Below, piece after piece: positions 7,702-16,195 of a stretch of 64,000 bases of DNA. The position numbers and the translations under genes are program-made. Under the pieces are notes generated by a model. The model was not told the DNA's origin. It was given only the letters and a program-made list of their open reading frames with translations, and made no database searches. Each line of letters begins with the position of its first letter. The first letter of the stretch is position 1. Source of the stretch: Deltaproteobacteria bacterium (GTDB lineage: Bacteria > Desulfobacterota > Binatia > HRBIN30 > CADEER01); contig JAJCZJ010000020.1 of assembly GCA_029262455.1 (NCBI GenBank), positions 124,001 to 188,000 on the forward strand, read 5' to 3'.

Positions 7702-8770
7702 ATCAATTGCGTGCGCGGCGACTCCGACGAGTATCGAAGTCCTCGGACAGACTTTGGCGGAGTTCGCCGCGAAGATCGGCACTTCGCCAAGGGCAGCGCG
7801 CGGCGACTACCTAGACCTCATGCGCAGCGGCCTTGGGGCCGTCCTACCCGAGCCGGTGCGCGTCCAACGCGAGGGCGGTTTGGTCAAGTTCTGCCTCGAC
7901 GTGGGCGGTGCCGACGGAACACGGCTGGAGACCGAATCCGTCATCATTCCGATGAGCGGGCATCGCGGTTCGACCTGGCGCACACTGTGCGTCTCGTCGC
8001 AGGTCGGTTGCCGCATGGGGTGTACCTTCTGCGAAACTGCGCGCATGGGACTGGTCCGCAATCTGACTGCTGCCGAGATCGTCGCGCAGTTTGCGGTTGC
8101 TCGCGCCCTGCTTCCGCCCAGCGAGAAGGACAAGTTCGCCGACTACCGATACTTCAACAGCGGCATCAAGAACATCGTGTTCATGGGGATGGGCGAACCG
8201 CTCGACAATTTCGACGAGGTGACGCAGGCAATCCGTGTAATGAACGAGCCGAACGGTATCGCGTTTCCACACAAGCAGATCACCGTTTCTACGGTTGGCC
8301 AGGTCGACGGTTTGCGCCGACTCGGCGAGCTCGGCTGGCATAACCTGCGCATCGCAATCTCGCTCAACGCCGCGACCGACCAGTTGCGCGATCAGATCAT
8401 GCCGCTAAACCGCGCCATGCCGCTTGCCGATTTGAAGCGCGCGCTTCTAGACTACCCGGCGGCGCCGCGTAGCATATTCTTGATCGAGTACGTTCTGCTC
8501 GGCGGCTTCAACGATTCCGACGAAGACGCGCGCCGCGTTGCGGACTTTTGCCGCGGCATCCGCTGCGTCGTCAACGTCATCCCATACAATCCACAGCGAG
8601 GTGCCTTGTACGAGACACCCGACGATGAAGCGGTCTATGAATTTGTCAGCGCCCTACGGCGCCACGGGCTCTTCGCAAAGCGACGCCTCACGCAAGGCGT
8701 CGACCTGATGGGCGCCTGCGGTCAGCTCGGCAACCCAGCGCTCCGCAGGCCGGCCGCCGCGCTGCGCTAG
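7685..8770 (+). CDS. RlmN/Cfr-family radical SAM rRNA adenine methyltransferase
   Basis: A 361-residue radical SAM protein. CVSSQVGCRMGCTFC places the [4Fe-4S] cysteines at C109, C113 and C116 (CxxxCxxC), and GACGQLGN near the end gives the second mechanistic cysteine at C345, as in RlmN and Cfr, which methylate A2503 of 23S rRNA (C2 or C8). GMGEPLDNFDEV is the typical GMGEP motif. The sequence after the cluster motif is FCETARMGLVRNL, which departs from the usual RlmN FCSTA(K/Q)QGF, so this may be a paralogue with a different site or substrate. Start at 7685 lies inside the end of the CoA-transferase gene. Downstream gene is convergent. Confidence 0.8.
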   Translation: MTPSFESIACAATPTSIEVLGQTLAEFAAKIGTSPRAARGDYLDLMRSGLGAVLPEPVRVQREGGLVKFCLDVGGADGTRLETESVIIPMSGHRGSTWRTLCVSSQVGCRMGCTFCETARMGLVRNLTAAEIVAQFAVARALLPPSEKDKFADYRYFNSGIKNIVFMGMGEPLDNFDEVTQAIRVMNEPNGIAFPHKQITVSTVGQVDGLRRLGELGWHNLRIAISLNAATDQLRDQIMPLNRAMPLADLKRALLDYPAAPRSIFLIEYVLLGGFNDSDEDARRVADFCRGIRCVVNVIPYNPQRGALYETPDDEAVYEFVSALRRHGLFAKRRLTQGVDLMGACGQLGNPALRRPAAALR

Positions 8771-8797
8771 CGGCGCGCGAAACGACAAGAATCGCGC

Positions 8798-9388
8798 CTA
8801 CCCATGCTTTCCGACCTCCCAGCCGGCAGCGGTGAGGTGCTGTTCGCCAAACGCTCGCGGGGTGCTTTCGAGCTCCGTCGACATTGTGTCGTTCCAGCGG
8901 TTGAGGAATCCGAATAGCGCGCACACCGAGACCAGCTCGACGATCTGGGCGTCGTCGAATTGCTTGCGCAGCTCCGTGAAGTGCTCTGCGTCGACAAGGT
9001 TCGGGACGAGGGCTGAGTCGCGTGCGAGGCGCAGCGCCGCACGCTCTGAATCGGAAAATACTGGATGGGTTTCGAACTCGAACGCGTGCTCGACTTTCTC
9101 GTCCTCGACACCAGCGTGCGATGCGTGTGCCGAAGTATGGGCCTGGCAGTAGCGGCAGCCGGCCGCAGTGCTGGCGACGTAGGCGACCAATTGCTTCAGT
9201 CCGGGATCCACAGTCCCCGGTCCGTTCACGGTCCCGGCCAGGACCATGAAAGCCTCGAGAATCTCCGGGCGATGGCCCAGAGTGAAGAGACTGTTGGGGA
9301 CGAAGCCTCCCATCATCTGCTCGGCGACTTGAAAGAACGGTTCGAACTTTTCCAGAGACTCGCGGCTCAATGGGCGAACATGCGGCAT
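8798..9388 (-). CDS. carboxymuconolactone decarboxylase / AhpD-like protein
   Basis: A 196-residue helical protein of the CMD/AhpD family. The redox CxxC with following histidine is at C78, C81 and H84 (CRYCQAH), as in peroxidase-type members that reduce hydroperoxides through a disulfide relay. The ATG at 9388 is preceded by a near-perfect GGAGGTGAT ribosome site, which overrides a longer open frame reaching 9508. It converges on the radical SAM gene and is 133 bases downstream of the GST gene on the same strand; both may act in oxidative or electrophile stress, which is inference. Confidence 0.8.
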   Translation of the reverse strand: MPHVRPLSRESLEKFEPFFQVAEQMMGGFVPNSLFTLGHRPEILEAFMVLAGTVNGPGTVDPGLKQLVAYVASTAAGCRYCQAHTSAHASHAGVEDEKVEHAFEFETHPVFSDSERAALRLARDSALVPNLVDAEHFTELRKQFDDAQIVELVSVCALFGFLNRWNDTMSTELESTPRAFGEQHLTAAGWEVGKHG

Positions 9389-9521
9389 TTCATCACCTCC
9401 ACGCTGAGGTCGTATCGTAGCGACGTCGCGTTCTCTTCGCGGGCTTCGAGCCGGCCCACCGCCCAAGACTCTGTAAAGCGATTGGCTTCCGACCGGAAAT
9501 CCCGACATCAGTAATGGTCAT

Positions 9522-10325
9522 TCACTTCCCTGTGGTGCGCGTCAGCGGCTCGACATCGGGCCACACCTCCTGGCCCAATCCTCGCATCATCTGCACCATC
9601 TCGTCTGGCGCCCAGCGGGCAACAGCCGTGTCAAAGCTCGGCCGTGCGCAGACGCGCGCGTACCACTTTGAAAGATGAGGACGCAGTGCAGCCGAAAGCA
9701 GTGGTGTCATGGCGAGATGATCCAATCGCAGAACATAGGGGAGCACGGCGGCATCAGCCAATCCGAACGAGTCGCCGGACAGCCACGGCTGTCGGGCGAG
9801 CGCCGCGTCAGCGCGATCAATGAGTTCGATCATCGCCGCAAGCGCATCGGCAAACTCGGGAGCGTGCACCCCGTGCTCGAGGACACTGCGTCTCGTAGCT
9901 CGCGCCTCCGGGTCGGGGATACCCGCGATGGCAGCTTCGCGAACGTCCTCTGGTTGCTGCAAGATCAACGCCCTTGGGCCAGCGGCAAATGTAACGATCG
10001 GAGCGGCCGGATGGACTCGGTCGTCGAGCAGCTTGGTCCACAGGCGAATCGCGTGTCGGGCCGCCGGAGCATCCGGGCGCATCGGGACCGACGGGTACGC
10101 ATCGTCGAGATACTCGTTGATCAACGTCGACTCGATCAAAGCGGTACCTGAATCGACCAGAGTCGGAACGACATGCAGCGGGTTGAGCTTGACGTACGCG
10201 GGATCGTGTTGCGCACCGCTGAGGATATCGACTTCATGGGATTCGAAGTCCAAGCCCTTCTCGGCAAGCACCATCCGGACTTTCTGAGAGCATGTAGAGA
10301 ATGCGAAGTGATAGAGTTCGAGCAT
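9522..10325 (-). CDS. glutathione S-transferase family protein
   Basis: A 267-residue protein with the N-terminal thioredoxin fold of GSTs: LELYHFAFSTCSQKVRMVL at the start with S10 or C12 near the catalytic position, then VVPTL with the cis-proline and ALIESTLINEYLD (the glutathione-binding ES motif). The C-terminal all-helical domain contains a longer insertion than the usual ~200-aa GSTs and ends with the typical W..RV.ARPSF segment. AGGAG lies 9 bases before the ATG at 10325; 17 further upstream codons are open but lack a ribosome site. A sigma-70-type promoter with an overlapping palindrome lies 75-115 bases upstream, suggesting repression relieved by a ligand. Confidence 0.85.
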   Translation of the reverse strand: MLELYHFAFSTCSQKVRMVLAEKGLDFESHEVDILSGAQHDPAYVKLNPLHVVPTLVDSGTALIESTLINEYLDDAYPSVPMRPDAPAARHAIRLWTKLLDDRVHPAAPIVTFAAGPRALILQQPEDVREAAIAGIPDPEARATRRSVLEHGVHAPEFADALAAMIELIDRADAALARQPWLSGDSFGLADAAVLPYVLRLDHLAMTPLLSAALRPHLSKWYARVCARPSFDTAVARWAPDEMVQMMRGLGQEVWPDVEPLTRTTGK

Positions 10326-10399
10326 TGGCTGGTTCTCCTCGTCGTCATCAATCATCCACCGTGGCACTGCCTCCAAGATTCGAGTATGCCTTCGTTTTC

Positions 10400-10417
10400 A
10401 CTGGTCGATCGACCAGT
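10400..10417. promoter_or_regulatory. 18-bp perfect palindrome, likely TetR-type operator
   Basis: ACTGGTCGATCGACCAGT is a perfect palindrome. It overlaps the -10 of the promoter for the GST gene and has the size and symmetry of TetR-family operators. No TetR gene is in this window, so the regulator would be encoded elsewhere. Confidence 0.65.
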
Positions 10418-10441
10418 AGAACGCATACATTCGCTTGTCAA
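10413..10441 (-). promoter_or_regulatory. sigma-70-type promoter for the GST gene
   Basis: On the minus strand a perfect TTGACA (10441-10436) is followed after exactly 17 bases by TACTGG (10418-10413), a weak -10. The start codon at 10325 would have a leader of about 80 bases. The -10 lies inside the palindromic operator, so a bound repressor would block RNA polymerase. Confidence 0.55.
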
Positions 10442-10548
10442 GTGAATAAACTAACGGTCGCCGATCAGCCAATCCGAGTTGGCAAGGCATTCTGAAAATC
10501 CGTAGTGGGTCACTTTGATTCCGGGCTCGGCGCAATCGGAGCGAAGTT

Positions 10549-10817
10549 GGGAGGGAGAGGCGCGCCGAGCCTTTCGTGGTCGAGTCGTGCCACAGCTACC
10601 ACCCGCCGGAGTTGTACGCGGCTCGGCGGCGCCTCTCCCTCCCGGTACCCGGCTGCTCCTGCGCACAACTTCGTGATGTCGTACCGAGCACAGGCTGTTC
10701 GCGGCTCGGCGGCGCCTCTCCCTCCCGGTACCCGGCCCTGCGCACCACTTCGTGATGTCGTACCAAGCACAGACTGTTCGCGGCTCGGCGGCGCCTCTCC
10801 CTCCCGGCACCCTTACG
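10549..10817. repeat. intergenic direct repeats (about 80 bp) with a flanking inverted copy
   Basis: Three direct copies begin at 10617, 10700 and 10779. The first two units are 83 and 79 bases long, differing by a 4-base deletion (CTGC/TGCT region); the third is cut after about 39 bases. Each begins with CGCGGCTCGGCGGCGCC followed by TCTCCCTCCCGG. A partial inverted copy, GGGAGGGAGAGGCGCGCCGA, lies at 10549-10568. The block sits immediately 3' of the GT2-GT32 gene. It resembles a REP/MITE-like non-autonomous element that has been duplicated; its distribution elsewhere cannot be seen here. Confidence 0.7.
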
Positions 10818-10839
10818 CGCCCTCTTCTCGGAGGACCAC

Positions 10840-12339
10840 TCAACGACGAGCTGCGACAGCGAGTCGGTTGCGGTACAGCCACGCCAGTAGGCTGCCGCCC
10901 GACAGATAGTCGTCGTCGAGGTTGGCCAATGTTGCGTCGTCCGTCGTACCGTCTCGGAGGCGAACCATATAGGCGGCGCCGAGCACTTCGTCGTAGAGCT
11001 GGCGCAAGTGCGCCTCGTCAGCGCAACGAAACAGCAAACCGGGATCGTCGCGGGTGGGGTCGAAGGTCGTTGCGGGCTCCAGCCATAGCTGCCCGCTCGA
11101 TGTTGCGGTATGCATCTTCTCCAGCCAATCGACACCCAAATCCGATCCAAGGATGTCGCGCAGCATTTCGGCTCGTGGCGCGGCTAGCATGCCGCCGACG
11201 TCGATGCCGCCGCCGTCCTCAGTGGAGTGTGGCTCGGTCATCACACACGGGTGGGCGCGAAGTGGATCAACCGACTGAAGCAGCAGAACGTTGCCATCGA
11301 GATAAATTCCGCCGTATTCTAGAAGGATCTCGAAAGGAAGATGTTCCTTTCGATCCTCGTCGCGACTACGCTCAATCTCGACAAGGCGCACGAGCTCGGC
11401 AGCTTCATTCCAGTAGCGGTTGCCGGTCGGCGCTTGCGTGTAGTGGAGGAGAATTTCCTGCGGGCGCTGAACCGCCTGGGCGGCGACAATGGCCAGTAGG
11501 TTTACAGCGGAAAATGCCTCGTCCCCTGTGTACAAAAAGTGAACCAGGTTGGGCACCGATAGATCGCGATCTCGCGGCGCGTTGCGGTCGCGTTCCTGCC
11601 AGCGCCCTTGCTGATTGAGCGCGTAGGCGGACACGTCACCGATGTGGCTGATGCCCAGATCGGCGCAGGCAACGGAGGCGCCGGCCTGCTGCGCGCGCAC
11701 CGCGAAATCGTATTCGAAGAGACTCGGTGCAATGCGCTCGTCGAAACGGCCGACGTGTCGCTTGAAATAGCCGACGTCGAAGAGTGAGGGGTTCAAGCTG
11801 AACCCAGGCCACCACCAACCATCTTGATCGACGGCACGCAACGGCGGCGGGTAGACGGTATCGTAACGTTGATTCTCGAGAGGTTTGACGGGATGCGACG
11901 GGTTGTAGCGGTAGCGCCCGACCGCGGCTCCTTCGATGGTTGCCGCGGCCGTAGTACAGCCCGGGCGCGAGGTGAAGAGAATCTGCTGGAACTCGCCGCT
12001 CTGCATCAGTGGCAAAAAACTCGCGAGGGAGAAATCTCTCGAGAACAGCCAGTCGTCTTCAATATGAAAGACGAAGTCACTGTCGACGACATCGAAGAGC
12101 AGGTTCAGGCTACGCGCGTGCCCGGCCTGGGCCGGTGTCTTCCAGATGAACTCGAAAAAGGGATACTCGTGTTCCATGCAGGCTCGGTCACTGGCGACGG
12201 AGTTGTCGTCCACCAAGATCCAACGCTGGATCCTGCTGTGATCCAGGCAATACCGCAGCACGCTGTCCATCGTCCTGCGCAACAGGTCGAGACGCCGGCA
12301 TGTCGTGATGGTGAACGTCAGTGGTAGTCGGTCGTTCAT
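10840..12339 (-). CDS. bifunctional glycosyltransferase: GT2-like domain plus GT32/DXD-type domain
   Basis: A 499-residue protein. Residues 1 to about 255 form a GT2-like domain (TFTITTCRRLDLLRRTMDSV, VDDNS, HIEDDW as the acidic metal motif). Residues from about 270 to the end resemble GT32/capsular DXD transferases: VPNLVHFLYTGDEA, and LLEYGGIYLDGNVLLL where the canonical DxD is changed to DGN. The N-terminal domain is clearly paralogous to the middle domain of the 958-aa neighbour (both share PFFEFI.KTP). It is the last gene of a four-gene minus-strand operon, 24 bases after its neighbour. The role in transferring sugars to a surface protein is inferred from context. The altered DxD may make the second domain weak or inactive. 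Confidence 0.8.
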   Translation of the reverse strand: MNDRLPLTFTITTCRRLDLLRRTMDSVLRYCLDHSRIQRWILVDDNSVASDRACMEHEYPFFEFIWKTPAQAGHARSLNLLFDVVDSDFVFHIEDDWLFSRDFSLASFLPLMQSGEFQQILFTSRPGCTTAAATIEGAAVGRYRYNPSHPVKPLENQRYDTVYPPPLRAVDQDGWWWPGFSLNPSLFDVGYFKRHVGRFDERIAPSLFEYDFAVRAQQAGASVACADLGISHIGDVSAYALNQQGRWQERDRNAPRDRDLSVPNLVHFLYTGDEAFSAVNLLAIVAAQAVQRPQEILLHYTQAPTGNRYWNEAAELVRLVEIERSRDEDRKEHLPFEILLEYGGIYLDGNVLLLQSVDPLRAHPCVMTEPHSTEDGGGIDVGGMLAAPRAEMLRDILGSDLGVDWLEKMHTATSSGQLWLEPATTFDPTRDDPGLLFRCADEAHLRQLYDEVLGAAYMVRLRDGTTDDATLANLDDDYLSGGSLLAWLYRNRLAVAARR

Positions 12340-12363
12340 TGGCCCTATCGCGAGCGTCCTCGC

Positions 12364-15240
12364 TCAGCCAAGAGGCTGATAGTCGTACTGGATGTCGGTG
12401 TCGCTTTCACCGTCGGTGCGCGCGATCTCAGCGTAAGCGATGGGAGGATCGGACTCGTAAATATTCAACGCCTGGCTGTGTGTCTGCAAGTACGTGTCGA
12501 CCGGGTCTTGCATTCCATCAGTCTCGGCGATGCGGAGCAAACGAGCCGCGCCGCGAGGCGAAACCAGATAGCCCGCCGTGCCGCCGATCCAACTGTGCCA
12601 ATCAACAGCGCGCAACTCAGGATGCCGGTGGACCACGGGACGCTGCGGTTGCCAAAGATCTGCCTGCGACAAGCGCGCCAGGAGCAGCACGTGCCACTCC
12701 GGATCGTAGTCTTCGAGATCACGCTGCAGGCAGGCGAGCTTAAAACGAAATCCATCGACCAGCTCGACGTCATCTTCCAACACCATTGTCATCTGCCTGG
12801 CCGAGCGCCACACTTCGATGTGACTGAGAGCGCAGGCGATGACGGTTCGGCGGGAGCCGAACCGATTGCCGCGGAAGAGATGATCGATGCGCGACGAAAG
12901 CTCCAGCTGACGGCCGTCGATGGCCGGAAAGCGCCGCCAAAAGTTGAGCTTGGCAGCGTCGGCACGCTCCCTGAAAGCAGCAAGTCGATCGGTGCGCCGG
13001 TCGAGATTGATCACTACGGTATCGGGTGGCGGTAGCCTGTCGAGAGTGAAACCGAGGTTGGCCTCGATTCGCTCGCGTTCTTCGGGCGGCAGCTCTCGCC
13101 GCAGCAGGAGCTCGCGGTAGGCTTCAAAGCTCTCGCCGAACTCACCCACTTCGTAGGCAACCCGCGACAGCTCGTCGAGCGCGCGCCAGGAAAACGGATC
13201 GTCGCTCGATGCGGAATTAAGCGGTCGTTGGTAAGCCACTGAGCGCAACAGCTGGTACTTGCGCGAAGGCAGAATGGCGGCATGCGCCTGACGCCGGATC
13301 TCATGCGCCGGCGTGCGCACCTCGCCGAACTGAGGCATCTCGTTCAGCGCGTAGGCATTCGGCGTGGATGAGTCGTGACGTTCCCTGACAAGTCGGCCGG
13401 TATGCAGGCAACAGATCGTATCGAGAAAAGCGGAGCGCCAGCCGGCATCGGTGTAGCGGCGCGCCATCTCGAGCTCGAAGTGCTCGGCACTCTCGTCGAA
13501 GCGGCCGAGGGACTTGACCGCTTCCGTGCGCAGGAGCGACGGGCGCAGCGAGTAGTGCGGCCATAAGATGTTCGATCGGCAGCCGGGGTGTTGTTGCCAG
13601 AACGCGTGCTCTTGCGCAGATCCCGGAACCAGAAACAGCTGTCGAACAAAACGCAGACCGCTCTCGGTGCGGGCCAACTCGCCACCGACGAGGGCGCGGT
13701 CCTGCATATCTTCGGCGTAGTGGCGATTGAACAGCACCTGCCCGAGTTGCGGTTCTTCGGCGAGGATCTCTATCGCCTGGCCAATCAGCGGCAATCGATC
13801 GACGAAGTTCCAATCGTCCTCGAGATGCAGCCAAAAAGGAGTCGTCACGGTGTCGAGCAGGAGGTTCATGCTGAGCGCGTGCCCTCGTTGCTCGGGGGTC
13901 TTGAAGATAAACTCGAAGAACGGAAACCGGCGTTGCATCTCACGCCGATCCTCGTGACTCGAATTGTCGTCGACGCAGACCCAGCGATCGACACGCTCGA
14001 CGTCAGTACAGTTGGCGAGGAGAGAGTCGACGGTCTTGATGAACAGATCCAGTCGTTTGCACGATGTAATGGTCAGCGTCACCGCCGGCGAATCCGCCGG
14101 CTGCTTAGCGCACAGCCGGTGCACCCGAACGCCGTCGCGCACGACCGGCTGCGCGGCAATAGCGTCGACCGCAAAGCCGCGGTTGGTTTCAATGCGCGCG
14201 CGCTCGGCATCGGAGAGGCAATCGCCGGCGAGGATCTGTGTATTCAGCTCGAGAGCCTCTCGATGCTTGCCAAGGTAGTAGGCGGCAAGCGCCTGCTCGT
14301 CGCGCGCCCGGTATTGATACACGTCGGCTTGGATGAACAGCGAATCTTGCGCCGGGTATGGAATCGCCGCCGCGCGCTCGGCGTTGCGATAGGCGGCGGC
14401 GTAGTCCCCCCTCCCCCGCTCCCGGCTGGCCAAGTAGACCAGCGGCTCGGCGCGGTCGGGATGAACCTCCGCGGTTTCGAGGTACGCATTGCGGACTTCT
14501 TGCCACGGCGCACCGAGGCGATCGAGGCACTGAGCAACGCGATAGCGCGAATAAAAGAGCTCTTGGTCCCAACCGCCCATGTCGATGCGGTCGCGGTAGC
14601 AGCGCCGTGCGTTGTCGAGCAGCCCCGCATCGAAGTAACTCTGAGCCAGATAGAAGGCATAGCGAGTACTGTCGGGCTCCCCGCGCAGCGCCGCTTCGAG
14701 CGTCTGGGCGTCACGCAGATATTTGTCGGATCGCTGGCTACGGCCGCCGAGTCGTCGCGAGACGACGTGGTAATCGCCGCCGATGGAGCCCGTAACCGTC
14801 TCGCCTTCACACGCAGGGTACTCGTGTAGCACGCCTCGGTAACGCCAAGGCTTGCTGCGGGCGAAGAGCTGCAGCCTCCAGTACTCGAAGCTGGGGCCGT
14901 AACGCATGCGGTAAGCGTCGGCTTTGAGGTTCGCAATGTCCGGTGTGCCGACGACGATATCATCGGCATCGATGACCCAGAAATAGTCAGAGATCGAGTG
15001 ATGACGCGCCAACTCGAGAGCTTCGCTGCGGTTGTGGCCGAAGTCTTTCCAAGGACGGCGTAGCGTCGTGCCGGGAATCTCGGCACGACGCATGAAGTCG
15101 TCGACCACCTCGACAGTCGCGTCCGTCGAGCCGGTATCGACAATGACGAAATCGTCGATGTACTCGCACACAGACTCGAGAGTCTGGCGGATGATATGAG
15201 CCTCGTCCTTGACGATCATATTGAGGCAGATCGTCGTCAT
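12364..15240 (-). CDS. multidomain glycosyltransferase: GT2 - TPR - GT2-like - TPR - GT25
   Basis: A 958-residue protein. Domain 1 (about 1-160) is a GT2 of the SunS/WaaE-like type: CLNMIVKDEAHIIRQTLES, VDTGSTDATVEVV and the acidic motif IDADDIV. TPR-like helices occupy about 165-340. Domain 3 (about 375-600) is a second GT2-like unit (TITSCKRLDLFIKTVDSL, HLEDDWNF) paralogous to the next gene's N-terminus. More TPR-like helices follow, and about 715-945 is a GT25/LPS11-like domain: VVINLDRRTDRLAAF, FPAIDG, ALSHIEVWRS and VLEDDVEL. GT25 includes the collagen galactosyltransferases of animals, and a collagen-like protein is encoded two genes upstream in the same operon. TPR-linked GTs usually glycosylate proteins. 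Spacing to its operon neighbours is 27 and 24 bases. Target and sugars are inference. Confidence 0.85.
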   Translation of the reverse strand: MTTICLNMIVKDEAHIIRQTLESVCEYIDDFVIVDTGSTDATVEVVDDFMRRAEIPGTTLRRPWKDFGHNRSEALELARHHSISDYFWVIDADDIVVGTPDIANLKADAYRMRYGPSFEYWRLQLFARSKPWRYRGVLHEYPACEGETVTGSIGGDYHVVSRRLGGRSQRSDKYLRDAQTLEAALRGEPDSTRYAFYLAQSYFDAGLLDNARRCYRDRIDMGGWDQELFYSRYRVAQCLDRLGAPWQEVRNAYLETAEVHPDRAEPLVYLASRERGRGDYAAAYRNAERAAAIPYPAQDSLFIQADVYQYRARDEQALAAYYLGKHREALELNTQILAGDCLSDAERARIETNRGFAVDAIAAQPVVRDGVRVHRLCAKQPADSPAVTLTITSCKRLDLFIKTVDSLLANCTDVERVDRWVCVDDNSSHEDRREMQRRFPFFEFIFKTPEQRGHALSMNLLLDTVTTPFWLHLEDDWNFVDRLPLIGQAIEILAEEPQLGQVLFNRHYAEDMQDRALVGGELARTESGLRFVRQLFLVPGSAQEHAFWQQHPGCRSNILWPHYSLRPSLLRTEAVKSLGRFDESAEHFELEMARRYTDAGWRSAFLDTICCLHTGRLVRERHDSSTPNAYALNEMPQFGEVRTPAHEIRRQAHAAILPSRKYQLLRSVAYQRPLNSASSDDPFSWRALDELSRVAYEVGEFGESFEAYRELLLRRELPPEERERIEANLGFTLDRLPPPDTVVINLDRRTDRLAAFRERADAAKLNFWRRFPAIDGRQLELSSRIDHLFRGNRFGSRRTVIACALSHIEVWRSARQMTMVLEDDVELVDGFRFKLACLQRDLEDYDPEWHVLLLARLSQADLWQPQRPVVHRHPELRAVDWHSWIGGTAGYLVSPRGAARLLRIAETDGMQDPVDTYLQTHSQALNIYESDPPIAYAEIARTDGESDTDIQYDYQPLG

Positions 15241-15267
15241 GGGAGACGGCTCGAAACGGAGGCTGGG

Positions 15268-16182
15268 CTAGACGCTGCTCTTACGGCGGCGCACCATCGC
15301 CAGCGCAGCCACGGACAAGAGAGCGAAGAAGCCCGCAATCAAACCGCTGCGGCCGATGGCCGGAGCCGGCGTCGGAATCGTCGGTCGCCCAGGACCGCCC
15401 TGGTCGACGATCAACCCGTCGACTCCGGTGTCGTCACCTAAGACGCCGTCAACGAGCATGAAAGAGGCCGTAGCGACTTGCGGATCCGAGCCAACTGCTT
15501 CGACGCCGAAAGTGACTCCCGGTAGCTCATAGAATTCGCTGGGCGGGACACCCGGTGGATTGGGACCGTACTTCTCGTAGACAAATGGCGGCGAAGTGAT
15601 TCCGTTGCTCGAGTGGTAGTAGACCTTGATGAACACCGGCGAGCAGTGAGCGACGAACTCCAGTAGGCCGAACGGGAAATCGATGTCCGGCGATTCCTCG
15701 GGAAGCTCAGATTCGCTGAGTGTGCGTACACCGGTGAGCTGGCAGGGCAAGGTACATGCAGCGTCCTCGCAGGCCTCGATCGTGAGCGGGCCCTGGGTCC
15801 CGGTGGTGGTACCGACATTGCCTTGCGTGGCGTCGAGTTCGCCGTCGTCGTTGCCATCGCCACCGTTCGGGCCGCTCGATTCTTCCGAGTTGGGAATCAT
15901 GTCGCCATCGTCGTCATCGGCCGGGAGACCGGCGGGGACGGCGAACGTGCAACCGGCGTGCAATACGTAAGAAGAACTCGTCAGCTTGCCGGAAATCTCG
16001 GATTCTGTACCGAGGCACAATCGCAGGGAGTAGCTCGCCGACGTCGCCTTGCCGGAAGCAGAGTTGAACGACGAGCCGAGCAGGCGATAACTGGCACTCG
16101 ACGGCGCTTGACCGAGGACAACGGCAGGGGCAACGAGTGAGACACCCAGCCAAAGTACTACGCTATACTTGAAAAGCTTCAC
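15268..16182 (-). CDS. secreted protein with choice-of-anchor-U-like domain and C-terminal sorting signal
   Basis: A 304-residue protein starting at GTG. It has an N-terminal signal peptide (LFKYSVVLWLGVSLVAPAVV...). Acidic DDDDGDMIPNSEE and DGNDDGELDATQGNV repeats (about 100-145, calcium-binding in character) introduce a domain like the choice-of-anchor-U family. The C-terminus reads IPTPAPAIGRSGL, a hydrophobic helix and RRRK, the tripartite layout of IPTL/MYXO-CTERM type sorting signals. It is therefore exported and probably processed by a dedicated sortase-like peptidase not present in this window. Start is 13 bases downstream of the collagen-like gene, so the two are co-transcribed. It could be an anchor or scaffold for the collagen-like partner; that is inference. 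Confidence 0.75.
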   Translation of the reverse strand: MKLFKYSVVLWLGVSLVAPAVVLGQAPSSASYRLLGSSFNSASGKATSASYSLRLCLGTESEISGKLTSSSYVLHAGCTFAVPAGLPADDDDGDMIPNSEESSGPNGGDGNDDGELDATQGNVGTTTGTQGPLTIEACEDAACTLPCQLTGVRTLSESELPEESPDIDFPFGLLEFVAHCSPVFIKVYYHSSNGITSPPFVYEKYGPNPPGVPPSEFYELPGVTFGVEAVGSDPQVATASFMLVDGVLGDDTGVDGLIVDQGGPGRPTIPTPAPAIGRSGLIAGFFALLSVAALAMVRRRKSSV

Positions 16183-16195
16183 GTCGCCCTCGAAC

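Noticed and set aside
13588-14829. 413-codon open frame on the plus strand
   Set aside because: It is antisense to the 958-aa glycosyltransferase gene, which has clear family motifs; long antisense frames are common in GC-rich genes.
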